A stretch of DNA of 64,000 bases from Aplidium turbinatum (taxonomy: Eukaryota; Chordata; Ascidiacea; Aplousobranchia; Polyclinidae), in NCBI GenBank assembly GCA_918807975.1, contig OU964921.1, forward strand, positions 35,676,498 through 35,740,497, written 5' to 3'. The notes under the pieces were generated by a model, which saw only the letters and a list, made by a program, of their open reading frames with translations, was not told the origin of the DNA and made no database searches. Position 1 is the stretch's first letter. Every line of letters starts with the position of its first letter. Of this stretch, positions 55,501 through 63,745 are shown in pieces. The translations under genes were made by a program, and so were the position numbers.

Positions 55501-58418
55501 AAAGTGACCATTCTTGCCACAAGAATAACAAGTAACTTCAGAATCTCTCTCAAAAACATTTCCGATTATCAGATCAACTAAAGAGTTTTGTAAACATAAC
55601 GCTTTCACAGTCCCACTACAATACGGGGTTTCGATATATATCTTTGCTAACGGTCCTTGGATTGAAGTGTTATTTATCGACATCACAATTCCAGTTTTTC
55701 CCGTTAACTGACTGTCTTTAACCAAATCTCTCCTCACTATTATACCAGTAGAACCAGAATCACGTAAAACTTTTACCTTTTTGTCTCCAACTTTTCCATC
55801 CACTACTGGCAGGTAATCTTCAGGTATTATTTTTCCGCAAACATCTTCATCCGGTTTATACTCCCCAAGCGTGGGTTCAGGAATCATTAACGCACAACCG
55901 CATCGATAAACGTCCGTGTCTTCATCTTTTCCAGACTGATTGGATCGGGACAGCGACTTGTCCTTGCATTCCTTCGCTTCGTGTCCTTGCCTATTGCAAC
56001 GATTGCACCACTTCCTCGATTCCTGATGATTTCTGTTAGTCTTCTTCCGGCAGTTAACAGATTTATGACCTAAGGCATTACAATTAAAACAACGTACTTC
56101 TCTTGGAACCGCACCTCCTTTAAAATTATTTGTTTGCTCTTCGTCATTATCGCATGACAACGTTTCTTCAGTCGACAACTTCTCATCATGAGCAACTAAA
56201 TACTGTTCCGCCACACTGGCTATTTCTTCTAGAGTCTTCGGACTTCTCTCCATTAAATAAACAGACAGGTCTTTTGAACATGAATCTGTAAATTGTTCCT
56301 TAACTATAAGGTTTGCCAATCCGTCCAATGATTGGTCGGCCCCCGAAAGTTCAAACCATTTTAACAAAAGGTTTCTTAAACGTTCAATAAATTGACCTGG
56401 ACTTTCGTGTTTTTCAGGCTTTGCCTCACGGAATCTTTGACGGTATCCATGCTCGGTAAAATTGTATCGCTTTAACAGAGCTAACTTCAATCTGTCGTAG
56501 TTCATGGCCTCTTCTTGCGAAAGTCTTGAATATACATCAAGAGCTTGTCCCGATAATAACATGCTTAGCTGGGTAGCCCACGTCGACTTCTCCAATTTGG
56601 CTATTGTAGCATATCTTTCAAATCTTAACAAATAACTATCCAACTCATCTTTTTCTTCAACAAACGATGGCAAATCTGGACGTCTAACTTGCGCCACAAT
56701 AACATCTCGAGCATTATCATTAGTAGAATTAGATCGCTCACCAATGTCCAGCTTTTGTCTTTCTAATTCAAGCTTTAACTTTTCCAATTCATATTGCGCT
56801 CTTCTTTCTTCAGCTTCTGCTTCGCGTTGTGCTTGTTTCTCTTCAGCTTCTCGTTGAGCTTGTTTTTCTTCAGCTTCAGCTTCGCGCTGCGCTTGTTTCT
56901 CTTCAGCTTCTCGTTGAGCTTGTTTTTCTTCAGCTTCGCGCTGCGCCCGCTTCTCCTCTGCTTCAGCTTCAAGTTGTGCTCGCTTTTCCTCAGCTTCAAG
57001 TTCTGCTTTCCTTATTTCACGAGCAGCTCTTCTATCTTCTCTTTCGTCAGCTTCTCGCTGAGCTTTTTGGTCCATTATCTTGTGATACTCTTCCATCACA
57101 AACTGAGACTTCTCATTACCAGTCAGCCCCATTCGTTCAGCCATGCTCCCTAAGTCTTCAATCATCTCATGTTTGACAGTATCCGCCATCTTGACATTAA
57201 TTTATTATTCTTTCAATAAATCTTCGGTATTCTTCGGTTAAATTCCTTTTTCGGTATATTCCCGGACGAGCCCCCAGAATGTCACGCTTTCTTTCTATCT
57301 CTTACCAGGAAAAAGACTTGGAAAGGTTCAATGACGTAGTTTAATGGGTCAACCGAAAAGCAGTCAATTAAATGTCGAATAATTCTACTTAGCGAAATGA
57401 TAATCTGACTTCTTGAAGAACTTTAACGAACGGCTTTTCAAATAACTCTAATTTCTGCATCAACTACCAATCTACAACTCATAGCACAACTCTCATAACC
57501 AACTCAATAATAATCATCATAATAATCACCATAATAATAATCTCAGAATCTCAGAATAAACATTACACAAACTACACCACTATTTATAGTTGGCTGTTCA
57601 GTCCAGTAACTTCGAGAAGGTTACATCATAAAAAGAACCATCGTTCGGTCACGTAGCATTTAAAAGGTAAACAACAGAAGTCTCTAGAAGGTCACGTTCG
57701 CAAGAAGATTCTTACATAATAACGATTTCGCAATCGGACATTTACTGATAAACAACCTTATGACGTCATGACAAACGACGCTCAGAAATCATGAAAAACA
57801 ACAGAACCTTCTAGATTTGCATGCTTACAGATGATTCTAGAAATACGTTACATAATACAAATTTCTCAATCAGAGGTTACTTCAGGTCATAACCGATAAT
57901 AACACAACGCACCAGAATTCCATAATGAAAATAGCACATTCGTTGAAGATACAAAGCAAGCCATCGCGAGGCATTTGCACCTTGATTGTGACAAACTTCA
58001 ACATTATTTGAATACAGTTTAGAGGTGAACTACTGTTCACTATTTGACAACATTCTATTTAATTAGAATTGTATTGTTTCAGTTAAAAAAAGCTCATATT
58101 TCGTGAAAGTTGGAGAAAAGCAAAAAAGTGCAGCCGTTTGATATTTTAACAACTTTTAAGAACTTTTTCGATAAAAGCCTTTACAAATTTCGATTGAATT
58201 CAAGTTTTTTTTATTTTATTTTTTATAGGACTTGGGATTTCATGAAACCGCAAGGTTTTACGCCTTTAATGGACGTGATACAACACCACACAGAATTCGT
58301 GTACGGACTTGACTTCAGTACACTTGTTCCTGGGCTTATGGCCGATTGCTCGTGGGATCAGCACATAAAACTGTTCAAACCTAATTCAGTTCAAGTTTTA
58401 AATAATAATCAGCTGTGA
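46579..58418 (+). CDS. PEX7: Peroxisomal targeting signal 2 receptor, WD40 protein, complete 6-exon gene
   Basis: Exons 46579-46684, 50532-50710, 52111-52333, 52578-52725, 52881-53012 and 58229-58418 join in phase to 325 codons plus stop; human PEX7 is 323 residues. The protein starts MAALQAPGLHGYSVKFSP and carries consecutive WD repeats with VYSVDWS, SGSWDRTAKVWD, VYSTVWSP, GDGTARIWDLR, LSCDWSKYDENILVTG, VRVWDLRNP and CSYDFTVRTWDF. It ends with the typical HHTEFVYGLDFS and DCSWDQHIKLF. PEX7 is a cytosolic beta-propeller that binds the N-terminal PTS2 of enzymes such as thiolase and carries them to the peroxisome with PEX5L. The start is the first ATG and gives the family's usual N-terminus. 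Introns 1 and 2 hold nested DNA transposons. Intron 5 is enlarged to 5.2 kb by an antisense LTR retrotransposon. An AATAAA signal lies near 58778. Confidence 0.95.
46936..47178 (-). repeat. SINE family 2, diverged copy in PEX7 intron 1
   Basis: The minus strand has a degraded head ending near 47176 (TGCCCCGATGATTCGGTTGG), then GTGTGCGCTTGAGCAACGCA, CTCCATTCAGCAGCACC and CTTCACTCTGTCAATCTCGG. Confidence 0.7.
47450..47715 (+). mobile_element. tRNA-derived SINE, family 5
   Basis: The head CACCCGTGGCAATCGCC and B-box GGGTTCGATTCCAGG are followed by GGGTCATACCAAAGACTTTA, a body motif I know from widespread invertebrate SINEs. It is in PEX7 intron 1. Confidence 0.6.
48582..49964 (-). mobile_element. 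hAT (Charlie-type) element with transposase remnant
   Basis: The ends CAGGGGTGTGCAACC and CCGCACACCTCTG are imperfect TIRs; I could not match an 8-bp duplication. The minus-strand frame 49402-49863 has TLRDYGMHPEKKTKFEKLLY and HEYLFGIVSSPFDTNIDNAP, then VDIQLELIDLQEKTDLKAKY. This resembles the hAT-derived part of GTF2IRD2/ZBED proteins. It contains a smaller inverted-repeat element at 48934-49290. Confidence 0.75.
48934..49290. repeat. Inverted-repeat element with telomere-like CCCTAA tract
   Basis: The left has repeated TTCGGTGAGAGCC. The right has the complementary GGCTCTCACTGAATAGG. Between them, 49108-49170 is a degenerate ACCCTAACC-type tract with about eight CCCTAA-like units. It sits inside the 48582-49964 hAT element. 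Confidence 0.6.
51174..51673. mobile_element. hAT MITE in PEX7 intron 2
   Basis: The right end AGGTTGGAGACCACTG is complementary, with mismatches, to TAGAAGTACCCAACC at the left. The 8-bp duplication TGCTAAAC flanks it (51166-51173 and 51674-51681). GGGTCGCG and CCGGCCCGCGAGG subterminal words are typical. No coding remnant was seen. Confidence 0.75.
53180..53700. repeat. Degraded dispersed repeat related to 29585-30650
   Basis: AAAGTAACGCGCTTCCGCTACTG is the inverted counterpart of GTAGCGGCAACGCGCTACTT at about 30610. An open frame at 53458-53661 has no known family. It is in PEX7 intron 5. Confidence 0.4.
53880..54085 (-). repeat. SINE family 2, diverged copy in PEX7 intron 5
   Basis: The minus strand has TGTACGCTTGAGCTTAGGCA, CTTTACTTGTGCCAATCTCA and GGCCCTGCGTCGGTGAGTC, matching the body of family 2 with many changes. 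Confidence 0.6.
54248..54961 (-). repeat. 3' LTR of the gag-protease-CNBP element
   Basis: 714 bp, TGTCAC...GTGACA, matching the partner LTR at 57280-57993 almost perfectly. The adjoining polypurine tract lies at about 54962-54975. Confidence 0.93.
55078..57189 (-). CDS. Gag-protease-CNBP-like fusion frame of the LTR element (703 aa)
   Basis: The uninterrupted frame starts about 70 bases inside the primer site. Residues ~40-150 are a Glu/Lys/Arg/Ala-rich coiled coil with repeated EAEEKQAQR units. Residues ~165-345 resemble Gypsy/SCAN-type gag (LDSYLLRFERYA, MLLSGQALDVYSRLS, FRE). Two CCHC knuckles follow near 366 and 393. Residues ~465-545 are a retropepsin-like domain with VLRDSGSTGIIVRRDLV and a VDLIIGNV end. 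Where Gypsy elements continue into reverse transcriptase, this protein has five further CCHC knuckles (near 553, 596, 627, 646 and 665). A basic segment RRRGRRRP lies between the first and second. That order (knuckle, RG-rich linker, knuckle array) is the layout of cellular nucleic acid-binding protein CNBP/ZNF9, with near-identical motifs such as CYRCGESGHIARSC. Capture from a host CNBP gene is an inference. Confidence 0.85.
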   Translation of the reverse strand: MADTVKHEMIEDLGSMAERMGLTGNEKSQFVMEEYHKIMDQKAQREADEREDRRAAREIRKAELEAEEKRAQLEAEAEEKRAQREAEEKQAQREAEEKQAQREAEAEEKQAQREAEEKQAQREAEAEERRAQYELEKLKLELERQKLDIGERSNSTNDNARDVIVAQVRRPDLPSFVEEKDELDSYLLRFERYATIAKLEKSTWATQLSMLLSGQALDVYSRLSQEEAMNYDRLKLALLKRYNFTEHGYRQRFREAKPEKHESPGQFIERLRNLLLKWFELSGADQSLDGLANLIVKEQFTDSCSKDLSVYLMERSPKTLEEIASVAEQYLVAHDEKLSTEETLSCDNDEEQTNNFKGGAVPREVRCFNCNALGHKSVNCRKKTNRNHQESRKWCNRCNRQGHEAKECKDKSLSRSNQSGKDEDTDVYRCGCALMIPEPTLGEYKPDEDVCGKIIPEDYLPVVDGKVGDKKVKVLRDSGSTGIIVRRDLVKDSQLTGKTGIVMSINNTSIQGPLAKIYIETPYCSGTVKALCLQNSLVDLIIGNVFERDSEVTCYSCGKNGHFAQDCSADNQQRSHDDGYYEREEPRRRGRRRPFGVCYRCGRRGHFARKCVADGGHSENRRCRDNHCYRCGESGHIARSCSFDEKACYNCHREGHLAKDCPERRCFRCRKMGHFARRCTEDIEDVGNFRRKRDYCFEKSYRW
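57259..57276 (-). promoter_or_regulatory. Primer binding site, tRNA-Pro type
   Basis: On the minus strand it reads TGGGGGCTCGTCCGGGAA, three bases from the 5' LTR. This matches 17 of 18 bases of the tRNA-Pro primer site known from murine leukaemia virus. It sets the orientation of the element and supports an LTR-retrotransposon origin. Confidence 0.85.
57280..57993 (-). repeat. 5' LTR of the gag-protease-CNBP element
   Basis: 714 bp, the transcription-starting LTR for the minus-strand element. It contains the candidate U3 promoter described separately. Confidence 0.93.
57580..57842 (-). promoter_or_regulatory. Candidate LTR U3 promoter: TATA box, CRE palindrome, heat-shock-element-like sites
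   Basis: Minus-strand CTATAAATAG lies at 57580-57589. Upstream of it in transcript direction are TTCGAGAAGG (57611-57620), GAAGATTC (57704-57711), the CRE palindrome TGACGTCA (57761-57768), GAACCTTC (57804-57811) and TTCTAGAA (57835-57842). Inverted nGAAn units spaced by two bases are the heat-shock factor consensus. The left LTR carries the same sites. Binding is not shown by sequence alone. Confidence 0.55.
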
Positions 58419-58867
58419 ATTTTTGTCCTTTCAAATTCTCTTCAAGGATCTACTTTATTATTTTATTTTGATATTGCTTTGCCTGCTGAATTCAACGTAG
58501 TTTTACATAATTTTGAGATTCGATATCAAAATGTTATTAGAAGTTGTCTCCGACTTATTTTCATTTTTGTGTGCAATTATTGGGGTTGCCACTGCCGTTC
58601 CGCAAACTGCTAAGCGGATAAGTAGTAGCAGCTCTCTTTGCTGTTCAGTTCAGTACGCGGCATTTAGGCACCGACCACACAGATGCCTAATTGCGGTGAA
58701 GAACCTTTCAATAACGTAATTACCAAATTGAGCAACGGTACATTCTATTGTGTATTTAGCAGACTTTAGTGTCAAAAATAAAAATCTTTTGGTATAATTA
58801 AAACCTCAGAGCATTTTCGAACTGTGGCCGCGTCTGTTTGTTTTGGGCCCAGTTAGTTCGTGTAGAA

Positions 58868-59593
58868 CAGTGGTTCTCAACCAGGGGTCCGCAAAGCGAT
58901 TTCAGGGGTCCGTGAAAGTGTCCGAGTTTGCAGAGTGATTGATAAATTACGAAATTTAAAATTGGTTGGTTGTGCTTTATTTGTGTGATACCGTGATTTT
59001 CAAACTGTACTTCCCAACGAACTGGTGCGATGTCCTTTGAACTTTTGAAGTACATTGCACAATGGTTTGGTTTCCTAACTAAAAAAATATCATATAAATG
59101 AATTAGTTTTTTAATAAGGCTATGTTCAACTTAATTCTGTTGAGACAGCAGTCTATTAATCAATGCTTAACTTAGACTGCTGACTAACGTTTGCATTTCT
59201 ATCACCACTCACAGTTTTGCAAAGATTATAACGAATTAATATTGATTAAAAATAATAAAAAAAGGAGAAATTCTTTGTTACGGTCGCAAAATTCTATTGA
59301 TTTTTGATAAAATTTATAGAAAAACATAAAATCAACATATAGATTACTGATTTTTGATGCTGTCTGCCAACATAAAGCTCATAACATAATTTCGTCAATG
59401 TCATCAATCGTCATAAGTGCGTCGCGAGTTCATCAAATTCTTCATAGTGTGTCGTTTCGAAACTTATGAAACATTTGATTCCATTATAGGAGAAGCGATA
59501 TACCAAAATTTCAGATACAATTTTTTAAGGGTCCGCGACCGCTTCGAAGGTACCAACAGGGGTTCGCCAAAACAAAAAGGTTGAGAACCACTG
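58868..59593. mobile_element. Non-autonomous hAT element downstream of PEX7
   Basis: CAGTGGTTCTCAACC and GGTTGAGAACCACTG form a perfect 15-bp TIR. The 8-bp duplication GTGTAGAA is exact (58860-58867 and 59594-59601). Subterminal GGGGTCCGC and GGGGTTCGCC words are present. No transposase frame is visible in 726 bp. Confidence 0.92.
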
Positions 59594-59601
59594 GTGTAGA
59601 A

Positions 59602-61059
59602 AGTGATGATTTCAAGAAATACTGTTGCACTGTGTCTTTAGCTTGCAGTGTTGCTCCGGCAAGAAGACTCGAATTTGAGTTTATAATAATTGCATAGGCT
59701 ACCAGATATGTATCGGAGTAAAAACGAGCACAACATGTTATGAATAGCTGTTGACTCGATTTGAAAATATATGTTTTGAGAATTAACTGCAGACAGTGCA
59801 TACCGTTCCTGCCTCCTCAGTGCAGTAGGTACACTGGAATGGCTATGGAGATATCCACCTCCATGTGACGTTTTCCCATTTGTGGAACCTAAGCTCCAAA
59901 AATGGTATTGAGAATTAAATACATTGACTTTAAATTAAGCTTACAGTTGTGAAATTCATCTACGGGCTGTTTCCTTTGTTTATTTTACTTGTGATAATTT
60001 TAAAATTGAACTTTTCACTTTCGTATTGTTGTGACTTATGGAGCTACTTATCTCGACGGTTTTGAAGTACTACGTTCATTCAACATCCGATACAACTGCA
60101 AAGGTGTACATTTTGCTGCTTGGGAGCCATAGAGTCGTGTTTTCTTACTACTTTTATAATTGCAACTACCTTTCGTAGTCCCCACATATCCTGTCTGCAC
60201 TTGTTTCATTGGAATTTGTTCGAGAATGGTAACCACTCTTTGCTTTTAATGTGATTATTCAGGCTGTATTTTATTGACTTAACGTAGTTGCTGAAGGAAG
60301 GACTATCAAGAGATAGTAGCCTACTTTCTGACTGCCTCAGATTTATTAGTCCCAGTGCTAGGGTAAAAAAAGAATGTAAACAACCTCGGAAAACCTGACA
60401 AATAACTGAAAACGCGATTTATTAAACTTTTTTAATAGCTTTATAGAAGCAATCTTGATGAACGGTTTAACAATTTTGTTGCTGCTCTGCTGACATTTTT
60501 TGAATTTTCTTTCGTTTGTCGCCTATTTCATTTAATTTCCTGATTTACCAAAGACGCTGTGATTTGCCGAACAGCTTTTACGACAAATCCGTAACATACT
60601 ATAGAGTGGGATGTAGTTGTGTGCATGTCAAACTATCCTTATCGTTAAACGTCTAATGTCATGCATTGAATTTTACCCACACTTAAAGCCGAAACATGGC
60701 AAAAGTCACCATCAAACGAAAAGAGAGAAGCCGTTGTATGTTTTAGTCTCACTGTTTTTGAAGTGTTAAGACTTTTTAGGTTATGTCAAAGGTTTGTTCG
60801 CATTGTAGAGAACTTATTATTAGGTGCAATTATCCCTTTTCAATTTTCACCTTTTTAATTGTCTGCAAAAATACACAACAGTAATTTTGAAGCGAAGGTA
60901 TGTATTTTGTGAAAGCGAGTAAATGGTAGCTATATATTCAATGCAGAATTGCAAGCGCAAGTGCGTGCACATCAGAAAAATTGGTAAAGAACTACAATTT
61001 TCAGCATAATTTTAGTTGCTGGCGCATGTAGGCTGGGCGTTGTATGCTAAGAACTAAGT
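59602..61059. other. No gene recognised
   Basis: AT-rich intergenic DNA. Open frames here (59511-59801 and 60048-60236 on the minus strand) have no family signal and no convincing splice neighbours. Confidence 0.5.
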
Positions 61060-61067
61060 GATGCAAC

Positions 61068-62697
61068 CAGTGGCGTAGCAACGCAGTATGCCGCCCTTGG
61101 ATTTTTGCGCGAAACGCCGCCCCTACCCCCCCCCCCCCGACACCGTCGTAAAAGCTAATTAAAATTCCACACAACAGAAGAATTAAAGTAGTTTTGTTTA
61201 ATTTTATTGAAAGTTTAAAATAAAACCACTTCTTACTCAGACAGCTGAAGGATTTTTTGTCTCCTTTAATTACTCTAATCGCTGGCTTGAATGGCCCTTT
61301 TTTATTCTGAAACCTTTCTGGCCCTAGTTTGATTATCTCAACTCTCATGTTATGGGTTAATGTTTCTGGCCAAGTAGTCACATCGTTATGAGAATAATAG
61401 ATAGCATCTGTTTTATCTTTATCTGACAGTGTTTCATTCACAGGCTTTCAATGACCACTTTGTTATTGTTTTTCTCGAGGTAGCCTACACTTCTTCTTCC
61501 GTCTCAATTTGAGGTACCGTAGAGATTTACTGTGCTAATCTCTTCTGTTTTTTTAGCAGAGGCAATTTTTACGAACTTCAAAATGACTCCTTCATTCTTT
61601 TTAGTTCCCCTTCTCCAGCTTTCTTTTTCTTTCTAAAAAAATCTTCACTTTCTTTTACTCTCGTCATAGGCAAAAATTAACTTAAAAAAATTGCAACTTA
61701 AATCTTGTTCTGGAATCTGCAGCACATTAGTTAAAAACAATAACCATCATTGCAAATTTGCTGAGTTAAGCTAAGTGATCTATTTCAGACCTGAAACTTT
61801 AAACCTTTTACTAACCTAACCCATCTTCACAGATGAAGATGGAGGAATCCCCTCTATCTACCACAGACAGATAGTAAAGATGACAGTTGACTCGATGATC
61901 TCACGGTCTATTCTTGTCTCCTCCCGAAAGTGAAATAAACATTTCATTTGACCCCAATGAAATGTAGTCCAAAAAAACAACCTCTCATACGAAAAAAGAA
62001 AGCTCAATTGGTTAGCGCGTCACTTCTGGAACAAAGAAGCTTCAAGATCAAGCGGCGCTGGTTCGACTCTCGGGGTGTGCGCTTGAGCAACGCACATTAA
62101 GGACTGCTCTCCATTCAGCGGCATCTAATGGATGGAATAGTTCCCCGGCAACATGACTTCAACAATCGGAAACTTCACTCTGTCAATCTCGGTGACCGGG
62201 CCTGCGTCAGTGATTTAAAGCCTCTACAAGTATGTGAAACTGCCAGGATTAAGTTTTGCAAGAAGCTTTTCCAGTCCGAGGATAAAGATTCAATCAATCA
62301 ATCAAGTGAAATAAACTTGAAACTAATCTGAACTTAACTATCGTACCAAAGCTAAATTGACTGAGTAATGCTATAGCTTACAAGTTACAACCGATATTCT
62401 ATCATTACTTCAGCAACATGAATATCATTAAACCGTCACAAATACCACATGGTGAGGCACAATCTAAAAAAGTTGCAAATTAGTTTATAGGCATAGCCTA
62501 ACTTGTTTAATTTTTTGGCTTCACTTAGATCAGTGTTAACTTAGGTCGTTTAAGTCTGAGTCTCTCCGAGAATAAATTAACGTGACTGTCTTTGTTCGTT
62601 TTCTTTAAACTTTTAAACGTTATCACATTTTGCCGCCCTTTAGCAACGTGCCGCCCCTGGATTTATCCACAAGATCCAATGGGTAGTTACGCCACTG
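61068..62697 (-). mobile_element. hAT element with transposase N-terminal remnant and nested SINE
   Basis: CAGTGGCGTAGCAACG and GTAGTTACGCCACTG are the TIRs; the 8-bp duplication GATGCAAC is exact (61060-61067 and 62698-62705). The minus-strand frame ending near 61440 starts MNETLSDKDKTDAIYYSHND and contains TTWPETLTHNMRVEIIKLGP, like the region before the TTF zinc finger of hAT (DUF4371-type) proteins. A SINE at 62001-62306 is inserted in it. Confidence 0.88.
62001..62306 (+). mobile_element. SINE family 2 nested in a hAT element
   Basis: It has AGCTCAATTGGTTAGCGCGT, GGTTCGACTCTCGGGGTGTG, CCATTCAGCGGCATC and a tail of AATC repeats. It differs at only a few positions from 44654-44972; its first bases are missing. 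Confidence 0.88.
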
Positions 62698-63206
62698 GAT
62701 GCAACCCTGGTTACAATTTATGGTGAAGCAAAGTTATTGAAATCAAAATGACATTTCTAGATACAAAATTAAAGCTTGGCAAAACTGAACAAAGTTCAAT
62801 TAGAGCGCTGAAAAATACAAATAAAATGCATGCATCACAGTTCATGAGGAGATTGATTCTGGAATCATATGCAGCATGTGATGTTCTCATATTAGGATCG
62901 GATTACATTTTTGTGATCGTCAGATCTTTCAAGTCCTTTTCAGATTCAAGATATCCTTTATTGTCTTCAGCAACCTTTTCTGTGCTAACCTTTCCATTTT
63001 TCTTTCTCTCGTCGTACTAAAAATCAATAACAATTGAATACATGAAGTTGATGTCATAATTATGACTAATTTAAAAAATTCCTGCTAGAAGGGCTGCCAG
63101 GTGATATAAAATTCGGACAAAAAACAATAAATTGACGTAATTTCACACGCTGTGTCCGACGGCTAGCTAATTATTCGGACATTCATTTGTGCTAATGTTT
63201 TGTGAT
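62698..63206. other. No gene recognised
   Basis: It contains a 90-codon + strand frame (62748-63020) with no recognisable family. From about 63090 begins a possible inverted-repeat element (GGGCTGCCAGGTGATATAAA here, GGAGGACCTGACAACTCTGC near 63530). Confidence 0.4.
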
Positions 63207-63217
63207 CATGTGACATT

Positions 63218-63430
63218 GTTTGTCGTATCCAGGCTTAAGCCTGGTGATTGAAGATTTAGATTAAGTGGACGGAAAGGCAAGGAAGCCAATTTTCGTGTCC
63301 ACCTTCAGGTTTGCCTTTAAGTGTCTTACCAAAGACACAGCCGCATGCTCTTGAGCGGTGTCGAACCGGCGCCCTTTCGAGTGTCGTTCCAGGGCTCTCA
63401 CCACTCGGCAATGCAGCCGACATGTAGACG
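63218..63430 (-). mobile_element. SINE family 4 with 11-bp target duplication
   Basis: The minus strand starts GGCTGCATTGCCGAGTGGTG and holds GGCGCCGGTTCGACACC and a GGTGGACACG.AAATTGGCTTCC body. CATGTGACATT flanks it at 63207-63217 and 63431-63441. Confidence 0.88.
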
Positions 63431-63582
63431 CATGTGACATTAATGAAGTGCTGGACCACAAATAAAATAGTTGTTTATTAACTGTCCTAAAATGTCCAAA
63501 TTTTAGACTAATACTGTCCGAAATCTTTTAGGAGGACCTGACAACTCTGCCACCTAGCAATGGTTGATTTTTTTGTTGTGTC

Positions 63583-63745
63583 AGCTGACGCCTGGTGATG
63601 GAAGATTGATTAAGTGGACCAGGACAAAAAATAATGTTGGTGTCCACCTTCAGGCATGCCATTAAGTGTCTTAGCTTGCTTATTAGCAGCGTAAAACCTG
63701 CGTTCTTTCGAGAGTCGTACTGGGACTCTCGGCTATGCAAGTGAC
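63583..63745 (-). repeat. SINE family 4, second diverged copy
   Basis: TGGTGATGGAAGATTGATTA and GGTGTCCACCTTCAGGCATG match the preceding copy. The tRNA-like head near 63735 is degraded. Confidence 0.7.

Larger units (their letters stand above)
54248..57993 (-). mobile_element. Young Gypsy-like LTR retrotransposon, gag-protease plus CNBP-like zinc-knuckle tail, no reverse transcriptase
   Basis: The element lies antisense in PEX7 intron 5. Both LTRs are 714 bp (54248-54961 and 57280-57993), begin TGTCAC and end GTGACA, and by eye differ at about one position, so the insertion is recent. A perfect 5-bp duplication AACTT flanks it (54243-54247 and 57994-57998). An 18-base primer site like the tRNA-Pro site of MLV adjoins the 5' LTR, and a G-rich polypurine tract (AAGGGGGGG on the minus strand) adjoins the 3' LTR. 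The 2.3-kb interior has one long frame, no integrase, RT or RNase H, and so is non-autonomous for reverse transcription. Termini and frame look whole. Confidence 0.93.

Noticed and set aside
56794-57176. Plus-strand open frames rich in Leu, Ser and Phe
   Set aside because: They are antisense shadows of the Glu/Lys coiled-coil repeat of the LTR element's gag frame.
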